This document shows, one piece after another, positions 1-6,091 of a stretch of 12,547 nt of DNA. The stretch is from assembly GCA_947632625.1 (NCBI GenBank), contig CANRPZ010000030.1:1-12547 (forward strand), read 5' to 3'. The DNA is from an uncultured Bacilli bacterium. GTDB taxonomy: Bacteria; Bacillota_I; Bacilli_A; RF39; UBA660. The position numbers were made by a program, and so were the translations under genes. The first letter of the stretch is position 1, and each line of letters starts with the position of its first letter. The notes beneath the pieces were generated by a model. The model was not told where the DNA came from, made no database searches, and saw only the letters and a program-made list of their open reading frames with translations.

Positions 1-1
1 T

Positions 2-1114
2 TTTGGTGGAGGAATATACATATATAGCACTCAACCAAATGTTATGAATACTAAAATAAGTAATGCCACAATTATAAACAATCATGCAACAAGTGGTGGA
101 GGATTATATATACAAGATAATGGAGCAGGTACCAATACTTTTTATGATGTTAATAATGTTTTTATTTCTAAAAATGTTGCTGAAAGACCATTTGGGGCCA
201 ATAGTGGTGGAGTAGGCGGTGGAATCCGTTTTTATGTTACAAATGACAAGAATATTACTTTAAACCTTAAAAATGTAGAAATAAGTGATAATGAAGCAAG
301 TTATAGTGGTGGAGGTATTTGCTCTAGAGGTAAATTAATTTTAGAAAGTGGTAAAATAGAAGGAAACCATTCTATAAATTCTGGTGGAGGTTTAGCACTA
401 TCGGAAAATGTAGAATTTGAAATGTATGGTGGAGAAATTATAAACAATACTGCCGGTACTTTTGGCGGAGGGATATCAGCTAATAATGATGTGAAAGCCA
501 ATTCCATCTTTAACTTTAATGGCGGACTTGTTGCTTATAATACAGCTACTACCCGTGGAGGAGGACTTGGATATAACAATGCTGAAGAATCAACGATTAA
601 TTTAAATGGAACAGATTTTATAGGAAATACTGCCAGTACTTATGGCGGAGGAATAGATATCCTAACAAGTAAAAAAATTCACTTTACTATGAATCAAGGA
701 AAAGTTGAAGAAAATACGGCTATAAGAGGTGGAGGTTTATATATACAAGATAGCGGGACAGGGACCAATAATACTTATGATATTAATGGTGGATCTATAT
801 CTAAAAATGTTGCTAAAAGACCATCTGAAACCGATGATGGTGGAATAGGTGGGGGAATTTACTTGCATTCTGGTGCCTTATATTTAAAAGGCGGATCGAT
901 AGAAAAAAATATAGCTACTAATCATACCGGAGGTATTTATGTCAATGCAAATGCTAAATTTTATATGAGTGGTGGTAGCATTATTAATAACACTTGTACC
1001 GGAACAGGAACAGGAGGTTTACATATTCATTCCAATGTTACTGAATATAAGAAAACTGGCGGCGTCATCGATGGTAACTTACCAACAAATGTTGGAGGTT
1101 TAGCTTTAAATTAA
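2..1114 (+). CDS. Surface beta-helix repeat protein, 3' part only (5' end outside window)
   Basis: The frame is open to the left edge: codons 2-43 read FGGGIYIYSTQPNV, so the ATG at 44 is internal and the gene starts upstream. About 13 units of the form [I/V]xxNxAxxxGGG[I/L] recur every 20-45 residues (for example IINNTAGTFGGGIS and FIGNTASTYGGGI). This is the spacing of right-handed parallel beta-helix proteins of the polymorphic membrane protein/adhesin type. Known relatives in gut Bacillota are very long, secreted and often wall-anchored. Here the protein ends GGLALN with no LPXTG, charged tail, membrane helix or visible wall-binding module, so retention on the cell is unexplained. There is one cysteine near residue 105 and another near 324, and no tryptophan. 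A hairpin terminator follows 38 nt after the TAA stop. Role inferred: surface-exposed or secreted adhesin-like protein. The fold class is likely; the function is unknown. Confidence 0.8.
   Translation, partial: FGGGIYIYSTQPNVMNTKISNATIINNHATSGGGLYIQDNGAGTNTFYDVNNVFISKNVAERPFGANSGGVGGGIRFYVTNDKNITLNLKNVEISDNEASYSGGGICSRGKLILESGKIEGNHSINSGGGLALSENVEFEMYGGEIINNTAGTFGGGISANNDVKANSIFNFNGGLVAYNTATTRGGGLGYNNAEESTINLNGTDFIGNTASTYGGGIDILTSKKIHFTMNQGKVEENTAIRGGGLYIQDSGTGTNNTYDINGGSISKNVAKRPSETDDGGIGGGIYLHSGALYLKGGSIEKNIATNHTGGIYVNANAKFYMSGGSIINNTCTGTGTGGLHIHSNVTEYKKTGGVIDGNLPTNVGGLALN
95..859 (+). repeat. Internal duplication of a 44-residue module, 633 nt apart
   Basis: Codons 95-226 and 728-859 encode two 44-residue modules that align without gaps and share 29 residues by eye. 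Both begin GGGLYIQD, contain ISKNVA followed by RP, and end in GGxGGGI. The offset is 633 nt, or 211 residues, in the same frame. The intervening generic GGG[I/L] units are much less alike, so this looks like a segmental duplication inside the beta-helix rather than the basic repeat period. Confidence 0.75.
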
Positions 1115-1152
1115 AATTTCATTAATTTTAGATAAAAATGATTCTTTTGAAC

Positions 1153-1204
1153 AAATTGTTAAGAAAATTTACTATTTTTCTTAACAATTTTATTTTATTT
1201 TTAT
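1153..1204 (+). terminator. Intrinsic terminator after the repeat protein gene
   Basis: A perfect 15-bp inverted repeat has arms 1153-1167 (AAATTGTTAAGAAAA) and 1176-1190 around an 8-nt loop. It is followed by the T-rich stretch TATTTTATTTTTAT. It lies 38 nt after the stop at 1112-1114. The stem holds only two G/C pairs, so its strength rests on length. The A-rich left side could let it work in reverse, but no minus-strand gene ends here. Confidence 0.7.
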
Positions 1205-1291
1205 ATCATTTGGCAAAATCTGTAATTTGCAAATTAATTTTATTTTTGGTATGGTGTTATCAGAAAGGAAATTTGTTAATTAATCGTAAAA

Positions 1292-1305
1292 CAAACAAAC
1301 GTTTG
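1292..1305 (+). promoter_or_regulatory. LexA (SOS) box-like dyad upstream of recA
   Basis: CAAACAAACGTTTG has arms CAAAC and GTTTG around 4 nt. It matches 12 of 14 positions of the Gram-positive LexA/DinR consensus CGAACRNRYGTTYC. It ends 9 nt before the recA -35 box, where a repressor would block RNA polymerase. The inner G to A change on both arms keeps the symmetry. No lexA gene is in the window, so recognition is inferred. Confidence 0.55.
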
Positions 1306-1314
1306 ATAAAAATA

Positions 1315-1343
1315 TTGACAAACAAATTTTTCTATAATAAAAT
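1315..1343 (+). promoter_or_regulatory. recA promoter
   Basis: A perfect -35 TTGACA (1315-1320) is followed after 17 nt by -10 TAAAAT (1338-1343). Predicted transcription start is near 1350, giving a leader of about 20 nt with the GGAGG site at 1361-1365. A TATAAT at 1333-1338 is only 12 nt from the -35 and is less likely to be the -10. Confidence 0.75.
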
Positions 1344-1370
1344 AAAAATATAAGAAAATTGGAGGACAAA

Positions 1371-2408
1371 ATGAAAATAACAAAAGATGTTAAAGAAAAA
1401 GACAAGGCTTTAGAACAAGTTCTTGCTGATATTGAAAAACAATTTGGTAAAGGAGCTATAATGAAACTTGGGGAAGATTCCCATATGGAAATTGATGTTA
1501 CAAGTAGTGGCTCTTTAACCCTTGATGTTGCTTTAGGTGTTGGAGGATACCCTAAAGGAAGAATAATAGAAATATATGGACCAGAATCTTCTGGAAAAAC
1601 AACCTTTGCGCTTCAAGCAATTGCCGAGGTACAAAAAGAAGGTGGAAGAGCGGCCTTTATTGATGCGGAGCATGCTTTAGATCCTGTTTATGCTAAAAAT
1701 TTGGGTGTAAATATTAATGAACTTTTATTATCTCAACCAGATACTGGAGAACAAGCCCTAGAGATATGCGAAGCACTTGTACGTAGTGAAGCTGTAAATA
1801 TTATCGTAATTGATTCCGTTGCTGCATTAGTACCACAAGCTGAAATTGATGGAGAAATGGGAGATAGCCATGTTGGTTTACAAGCTAGATTAATGTCACA
1901 AGCCTTACGAAAACTTTCTGGAACAATTAGTAAAACAAAAACTACGGCTATTTTTATTAATCAATTAAGAGAAAAAGTAGGAGTGTTATTTGGAAATCCT
2001 GAAACAACTCCAGGAGGTCGTGCCTTAAAATTCTATTCTACCATTCGTTTAGATGTTCGTAGAGCTGAACAAATAAAAAATGGAGAACAAGTTATAGGAA
2101 ATCGTACAACCATTAAAGTTGTTAAAAACAAAGTTGCTCCACCATTTAGAACAGCATCTGTAGATATTATGTATGGAGAAGGTGTTAGTCGCGAAGGAGA
2201 AATTATTGATATTGCAAGTGAACTAAACATTTTAGATAAAAGCGGAGCGTGGTATGCTTATAATGGTGAAAAAATAGGCCAAGGAAAAGAAAATGTTAAA
2301 GCATTACTAAAAGAAAATACAGCTTTACGTGATGAGCTAGAACAAAAGATTCGTGAACATTATGGATTTGTAAAAAAAGAGAATAAGAAAAGTGAAGAGA
2401 ATAACTAA
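1371..2408 (+). CDS. recA: Recombinase RecA
   Basis: RecA binds single-stranded DNA as an ATP-dependent filament, catalyses strand exchange and stimulates LexA self-cleavage in the SOS response; it acts in the cytoplasm on the nucleoid. The 345 residues match the usual family length. Visible features are Walker A GPESSGKTT (70-78), Walker B NIIVIDS (143-149), DNA-binding loop L1 around 156-173, loop L2 around 197-222 with the GNPETTPGG form common in Bacillota, and an acidic/lysine-rich C-terminal tail. ATG 1371 is chosen because GGAGG (1361-1365) lies 5 nt before it. The longer reading frame opens with TTG 1359, which overlaps that RBS and would add only MEDK. The gene is monocistronic: its own promoter, a LexA-like box upstream and a terminator over its last codons. 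Arginine codons are mixed (7 CGT, 6 AGA of 15), the pattern of the core genes here. Confidence 0.98.
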   Translation: MKITKDVKEKDKALEQVLADIEKQFGKGAIMKLGEDSHMEIDVTSSGSLTLDVALGVGGYPKGRIIEIYGPESSGKTTFALQAIAEVQKEGGRAAFIDAEHALDPVYAKNLGVNINELLLSQPDTGEQALEICEALVRSEAVNIIVIDSVAALVPQAEIDGEMGDSHVGLQARLMSQALRKLSGTISKTKTTAIFINQLREKVGVLFGNPETTPGGRALKFYSTIRLDVRRAEQIKNGEQVIGNRTTIKVVKNKVAPPFRTASVDIMYGEGVSREGEIIDIASELNILDKSGAWYAYNGEKIGQGKENVKALLKENTALRDELEQKIREHYGFVKKENKKSEENN

Positions 2409-2427
2409 TTAAACTTTTCTTTTTTTT
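2385..2427 (+). terminator. Terminator overlapping the 3' end of recA
   Basis: A 9-bp perfect stem pairs AAGAAAAGT (2385-2393, inside the last recA codons) with ACTTTTCTT (2413-2421) around a 19-nt loop that holds the stop codon. It runs directly into eight Ts (2420-2427). The long loop and AT-rich stem make it weaker than the others in the window. Confidence 0.5.
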
Positions 2428-2479
2428 ACTATTTATTTGGAATAAAACGAGAGATTTAGTAAACAAAAAGAAAAAAGGA

Positions 2480-2508
2480 TTGCTAATTTTTCCTTTAAAC
2501 TTTATAAT
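2480..2508 (+). promoter_or_regulatory. rny promoter
   Basis: -35 TTGCTA (2480-2485, 4 of 6) and a perfect -10 TATAAT (2503-2508) are 17 nt apart. Predicted start is near 2515, giving a leader of about 60 nt. Together with the recA terminator upstream, this makes rny a separate transcription unit. Confidence 0.65.
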
Positions 2509-2573
2509 AGAATTATAGACTAATTTATTTAATATGAATTGCTATATAGATGAAAATAATGGAGGTAATATGT

Positions 2574-4130
2574 ATGAATTTTAATTTAACATCCATTATT
2601 TTAGCTTTAATTATTGGAATGATTATTGGAGCAGTACTTATTTTTATAATGAATTCTATGAAAAATGTAAATGCTTCCAAAAAGGCTGAAAAATTATTAG
2701 AAGACGCAAAAAAAGAAGCGGATAAGCATAAAAGAGATTCTTTACTTGAATTAAAGGAAGAGTCTTATCGTTTAAAACAAGAAGCAGAAAAAGAAATTAA
2801 GCAAAAGAAAGACGAAATGAAAGATTCAGAAGCTCGTTTAATGCAAAGAGAATCAAATTTGGATAAACGAGAAGAAATGTTACAAAAAAGAGACGCTTTA
2901 TTAGACGATCGTGATAATAATTTAGGAGCTAAACAAAAAGAATTGCAAGAAAAAGAAGCCAAAATGGATGAAATGTTAAAAGAAGAAATGCAACAATTAG
3001 AAAATATTTCTAAACTTTCTCGCGACAAAGCCCGCGATATGATTATGAAACGTGTTGAAGAGAGTATGTCAATTGAAATTACAAATTATATTAAGGAAAA
3101 AGAAAGTGAAGCAAAATTAGTTGCAAATGAAAAAGCAAGGGATTTAATTGTCTCTAGTATGCAACGTTATTCAGAAGATGTTGCAAGTGAACAAACTGTA
3201 AGTACCATAACGCTACCAAATGATGAAATGAAAGGTCGTTTAATTGGTAGAGAAGGACGTAATATAAGAACGATAGAATCTGTAACTGGTGTTGATTTAA
3301 TTATTGATGATACACCAGAAGCAATTGTAATTTCTAGTTTTGACCCATTACGTCGAGAGATTGCAAAAATTACAATTGAAACTTTAATTAAAGATGGAAG
3401 AATTCATCCATCTCGAATTGAAGAGGTTTATGACAAAGTTGAAAAAGATATCAACAATAAAATAACTGAAATGGGCCAAGATGCTTTATATAAACTTGGT
3501 TTAACGAATGTAGATGCTGATTTAGTTCACTTAATTGGTAAACTACATTTTAGAACAAGTTATGGCCAAAATGCTTTACAACATTCTATAGAGGTAGCCA
3601 ATCTTACTGGACTTATGGCTGGAGAGTTAGGAGAAAATGTAACTTTAGCTAAAAGAGCAGGTCTTTTACATGATATTGGAAAATCAATTGATTTTGAAAT
3701 GGAAGGATCACATGTAAAAATTGGTATCGATATAGCTAAAAAATATAAAGAGGATGAAATTGTAATCAATGCTATTGCATCTCACCATGGAGATGAAGCT
3801 CAAACAAGTGTTATTTCTGTTTTAGTTCAAGTTGCGGATACTTTGTCTGCCGCCCGACCTGGAGCTAGAAATGATTCATTAGAAAATTACATTAAGAGAC
3901 TAGAACAACTTGAAGAAATAGGAAACTCTTTTGATGGTGTTGATAAAGCCTATGCAATGCAAGCTGGTCGTGAAATACGTGTAATGGTAAAACCAGATGA
4001 AATTGATGATACAAATAGTTACAAAATGGCTCGTGATATCAAAGAGAAAATTGAATCTGAAATGCAATATCCAGGAACCATTAAGGTTACGGTTATTCGT
4101 GAAACAAGAGCCCAAGAAGAAGCAAAATAG
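2574..4130 (+). CDS. rny: Ribonuclease Y (membrane-anchored endoribonuclease)
   Basis: RNase Y makes the initiating endonucleolytic cuts in mRNA decay of Gram-positive bacteria and anchors decay factors at the membrane. The 518 residues have the full family order. There is one N-terminal membrane helix (about 5-27), a long charged coiled coil (about 33-200), a KH RNA-binding domain with the GREG loop (225-228), and an HD catalytic domain with H337, the HD pair H366-D367, the HH pair 404-405 and D422. A conserved C-terminal domain follows. ATG 2574 is chosen because GGAGG (2561-2565) is 8 nt upstream and the protein then begins MNFNLTSIILALIIG, as expected for a membrane anchor. The upstream in-frame ATG at 2550 has no RBS. 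A second ATG at 2570 is out of frame and reads only four codons. A terminator covers the last codons, so the gene is probably monocistronic. Confidence 0.97.
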   Translation: MNFNLTSIILALIIGMIIGAVLIFIMNSMKNVNASKKAEKLLEDAKKEADKHKRDSLLELKEESYRLKQEAEKEIKQKKDEMKDSEARLMQRESNLDKREEMLQKRDALLDDRDNNLGAKQKELQEKEAKMDEMLKEEMQQLENISKLSRDKARDMIMKRVEESMSIEITNYIKEKESEAKLVANEKARDLIVSSMQRYSEDVASEQTVSTITLPNDEMKGRLIGREGRNIRTIESVTGVDLIIDDTPEAIVISSFDPLRREIAKITIETLIKDGRIHPSRIEEVYDKVEKDINNKITEMGQDALYKLGLTNVDADLVHLIGKLHFRTSYGQNALQHSIEVANLTGLMAGELGENVTLAKRAGLLHDIGKSIDFEMEGSHVKIGIDIAKKYKEDEIVINAIASHHGDEAQTSVISVLVQVADTLSAARPGARNDSLENYIKRLEQLEEIGNSFDGVDKAYAMQAGREIRVMVKPDEIDDTNSYKMARDIKEKIESEMQYPGTIKVTVIRETRAQEEAK

Positions 4131-4144
4131 AGCTTCTTTTTTTT
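4114..4144 (+). terminator. Intrinsic terminator of rny
   Basis: The stem pairs AAGAAGAAGC (4114-4123) with GCTTCTTTTT (4132-4141), including one G-U pair, around an 8-nt loop that contains the TAG stop. It continues into a run of eight Ts (4137-4144). The left arm is the coding sequence for the last residues of RNase Y. Confidence 0.8.
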
Positions 4145-4260
4145 CTAAAAAAGTTTAAGTTTTAAATATAAAAATTAAAAAAATTTTATAATAATTTAGA
4201 AAAACTATAATATTTGGTAGTTGGAATTATAAAAATATAAGATTTACTGAATTTTAATGT

Positions 4261-4279
4261 TATAATAATACATAAGGGG
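4261..4279 (+). promoter_or_regulatory. Probable -10 box and RBS of the Abi gene
   Basis: TATAAT (4261-4266) precedes an AAGGGG ribosome binding site (4274-4279) that ends 9 nt before the ATG at 4289. No good -35 is found at 16-18 nt. Other TATAAT hexamers occur at 4187-4192 and 4206-4211, so the true start is uncertain and could leave a leader of up to about 90 nt. The rest of 4145-4288 is very AT-rich with only AT-only inverted repeats. Confidence 0.4.
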
Positions 4280-4288
4280 CGATTACCT

Positions 4289-5806
4289 ATGGAAACGAAT
4301 TCAACAAATAAACTTATTACTATTACAGAGAATAAAGGAATAAAATTTTTGAGAGGGGATAAAGTTTTATTTAAAAAGTATAGTTATTTTCAGGTTGTTA
4401 ATGCTTACAAAAATCTTTTTGTATATGACGAAGATAACATTGAGAAAATAAAAGATAATATCATAAATGGTGTTAAATTAGATTACTATAGAAAATCTTT
4501 TCAAATAAAAGATGAAATTACAGATAATTATTTATATGAAGCAATATGTGATAGAATATGCAAGAAATATGGATTGTATGGTAAAACGTTGCAAGAAAAA
4601 GAGGAGCAAATAAAAATTATTAAATACCATCACCATATTTATAATCCTGGGACCGTATATACAGATTTTGTGAGAATGTATAAATTTGAACATGAATTAA
4701 GAATGATGTTATTAAAATATACATTGATAATTGAAGAAAGCGTAAAAAATATTTTTATTTCTTACCTTAATGACACAAACGCTGAACCAAACTATTTAGT
4801 TAATATGGATAACTACAATACAAATTCTTTAAAATCAAAATCATTCGATACTATGAAATTAATAATTGATAAATATGATAATCAAAAATCTAAACCAATA
4901 AAAAGAAAAAGAGACCAACATTTAATTGTTCCATATTGGATTATTATAAATGAACTAGCTATGAATCAAACATATTATGCAATAGCAAACTTGAATTCAA
5001 ATGATTCTTATATAATCTTTTTAAGATGCTTAAATTTTTTTACACAACTTAATTTATCAGAAGAAAATAGAGGAAAGCCTCAAAAACAAATAAAATATGA
5101 AAAAAGAATGGTTAATAATTTCAAAACATTATTATGCTATTTAGGTGAATTTAGAAATATGTTAGCTCATAATCAGCCAATATATTGCTATAATGTATTA
5201 AATTATAATATTAATGGTAATCCTAAATTCGAATATGAATTACCAATAGCAAATCCTGAATATAGAGATAAAAATGGCAATAAAGTATCAATAGAGAAAC
5301 AACAAAGAAATATAATGGGATCACTAATGAATAGTTTAAAAGAATATTTTGGTAGTGATAATTTTAATTCAAATAATTCTACTAAACTAGATCTTTCAAA
5401 AATAATATATATTTTATATAAAATATTACAGCATATTGATAAAAATACTAATTTTTATTCAGAATTGACAGAGATATATTCAAAATATAATATAGTTTTA
5501 AGTAAATCTATTATTGAAATTGAAAATCCAAAACAAATAGATGAGCTTAAGAATATCATTTCAAAATTATTTACATTTGATATGGAAATATCTAGTTTTA
5601 TAGAAAAAATTGAATCTGGAAAAGCATATAAAATAGAATTAAAAGCTAAAGAAAGACAATTGAAAGAAATAATAAAACAAATAAATTCTATATCAAAAAA
5701 TATTAATGTTCATGAAATTAAATCCAAATATAAACACTTTCCAGCAAGAAAACGATATACCGAATTTACAGGAATAAATGCAAGTTTTTTTACTAATATC
5801 AAATAG
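4289..5806 (+). CDS. Abi_2/AbiF-like HEPN ribonuclease (abortive infection family)
   Basis: The Abi_2 family (AbiD/AbiF type) comprises HEPN-fold RNA-cleaving toxins that stop growth on phage attack; AbiF has been described with a non-coding RNA antitoxin. Supporting features in this 505-residue protein are the helical segment FEHELRMMLLKYTLIIEESV (133-152), the PYW..NELA stretch (215-224), and the HEPN active-site motif R289-NMLA-H294 followed by NQPIY. Lactococcal AbiF/AbiD proteins are about 350 residues. Here the extra length is an N-terminal portion of about 100 residues and a lysine-rich helical C-terminal extension (about 365-505) that I cannot assign. There is no signal peptide or membrane helix, so it is cytoplasmic. 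The start has AAGGGG 9 nt upstream. Fifteen of 16 arginines are AGA and none CGT, and the gene is more AT-rich than its neighbours, which suggests horizontal transfer. It stands alone between terminators, with a candidate RNA gene just behind it. Family call is good; the biological trigger is unknown. Confidence 0.82.
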   Translation: METNSTNKLITITENKGIKFLRGDKVLFKKYSYFQVVNAYKNLFVYDEDNIEKIKDNIINGVKLDYYRKSFQIKDEITDNYLYEAICDRICKKYGLYGKTLQEKEEQIKIIKYHHHIYNPGTVYTDFVRMYKFEHELRMMLLKYTLIIEESVKNIFISYLNDTNAEPNYLVNMDNYNTNSLKSKSFDTMKLIIDKYDNQKSKPIKRKRDQHLIVPYWIIINELAMNQTYYAIANLNSNDSYIIFLRCLNFFTQLNLSEENRGKPQKQIKYEKRMVNNFKTLLCYLGEFRNMLAHNQPIYCYNVLNYNINGNPKFEYELPIANPEYRDKNGNKVSIEKQQRNIMGSLMNSLKEYFGSDNFNSNNSTKLDLSKIIYILYKILQHIDKNTNFYSELTEIYSKYNIVLSKSIIEIENPKQIDELKNIISKLFTFDMEISSFIEKIESGKAYKIELKAKERQLKEIIKQINSISKNINVHEIKSKYKHFPARKRYTEFTGINASFFTNIK

Positions 5807-5822
5807 AATGTATAATTATTAA

Positions 5823-5939
5823 AAAAAAACATATAAATATAATGGTTACATATTTACAAAGATATTAAAATATGATATCATGAATATGTAATTAAATTCC
5901 GTTATTTACGGGGGAAAAAGGAACTGAGGTTCCTTTTTT
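5823..5939 (+). ncRNA. Candidate structured small RNA behind the Abi gene
   Basis: Just after the Abi stop (5804-5806) there is a -10-like TATAAT (5811-5816, with TTTACT 16 nt upstream) and a second TATAAT (5838-5843). Three successive stem-loops follow: TTACATATT/AATATGTAA (5846-5854 with 5883-5891, enclosing the palindrome ATGATATCAT at 5872-5881), CCGT/ACGG with a five-base loop (5899-5911), then a strong terminator hairpin (5915-5938). The transcript would be about 95-117 nt with no reading frame or RBS. GC-rich stems stand out against the AT background. By analogy with AbiF loci it may be an RNA antitoxin or regulator. It could also be only the 3' UTR of the Abi mRNA. The start coordinate is a prediction. 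Confidence 0.45.
5915..5939 (+). terminator. Strong intrinsic terminator downstream of the Abi gene
   Basis: A perfect 10-bp stem pairs AAAAAGGAAC (5915-5924) with GTTCCTTTTT (5929-5938) around the tetraloop TGAG, ending in six Ts. The GGAAC/GTTCC core makes it the most stable terminator of the window. It lies 109 nt past the Abi stop, an unusual distance that suggests something transcribed lies between. Confidence 0.88.
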
Positions 5940-6062
5940 CTTGTTATAAAAAGGTGGATAAATTAATATTTTCGTTTACCAAAATCTAAAATTTAAATAA
6001 TACTTATTAAATTTAAAGGTTTAAAATAAAGTTAAAGGAGAGACAAAAGCAATTGATAGACT
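5940..6062. other. AT-rich spacer with no assigned feature
   Basis: This spacer lies between two converging terminators, that of the Abi region and that of RNase J. I see no reading frame of useful length and no stable hairpin. An RBS-like AAAGGAGAG at 6035-6043 leads only to a TTG with three codons before a stop, so it may be a chance match or the relic of a lost gene start. Confidence 0.4.
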
Positions 6063-6089
6063 AAAAAAACGCATCATTTTTGACGCATT
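6063..6089 (-). terminator. Intrinsic terminator of the RNase J gene
   Basis: Read on the minus strand, AATGCGTCA (6089-6081) pairs with TGATGCGTT (6076-6068) around AAAA, using two G-U pairs, and runs into Ts (complement of the A run 6063-6069). On the plus strand the wobbles become C-A mismatches, so it favours the minus-strand transcript. It begins 2 nt after the stop codon. Confidence 0.78.
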
Positions 6090-6091
6090 TT

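Noticed and set aside
301..507. Minus-strand open frame inside the repeat protein gene
   Set aside because: Shadow of the GGN-rich repeats (proline-rich on the other strand), with no RBS or known motif. The same applies to the antisense frames inside recA, rny, the prepilin, ftsY, ffh and fhs.
1269..1329. AAATTTGTT/AACAAATTT inverted repeat flanking the recA promoter
   Set aside because: Nine AT-rich pairs separated by 43 nt are readily found by chance at this base composition; no regulator suggests itself.
1138..1353. 71-codon open frame between the repeat protein and recA (MILLNKLLRKF...)
   Set aside because: It contains the terminator hairpin, the LexA-like dyad and the recA promoter, has no RBS, and its composition is just AT-rich Leu/Ile/Lys/Phe sequence.
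1359..1370. TTG start extending RecA by MEDK
   Set aside because: The TTG overlaps the GGAGG site that serves ATG 1371; the 345-residue form fits the family.
2461..2496. AAAGGA/TCCTTT inverted repeat upstream of rny
   Set aside because: Only six pairs with an 11-nt loop and no T tract; it overlaps the rny promoter and is probably chance.
4145..6062. Mobile element or attachment site carrying the Abi gene
   Set aside because: No transposase, integrase, tRNA, terminal inverted repeats or target duplication is visible around it.
6070..6088. Direct repeat ACGCAT near the end of the RNase J gene
   Set aside because: It is explained by the minus-strand terminator stem with two G-U pairs, not by a mobile-element target duplication.
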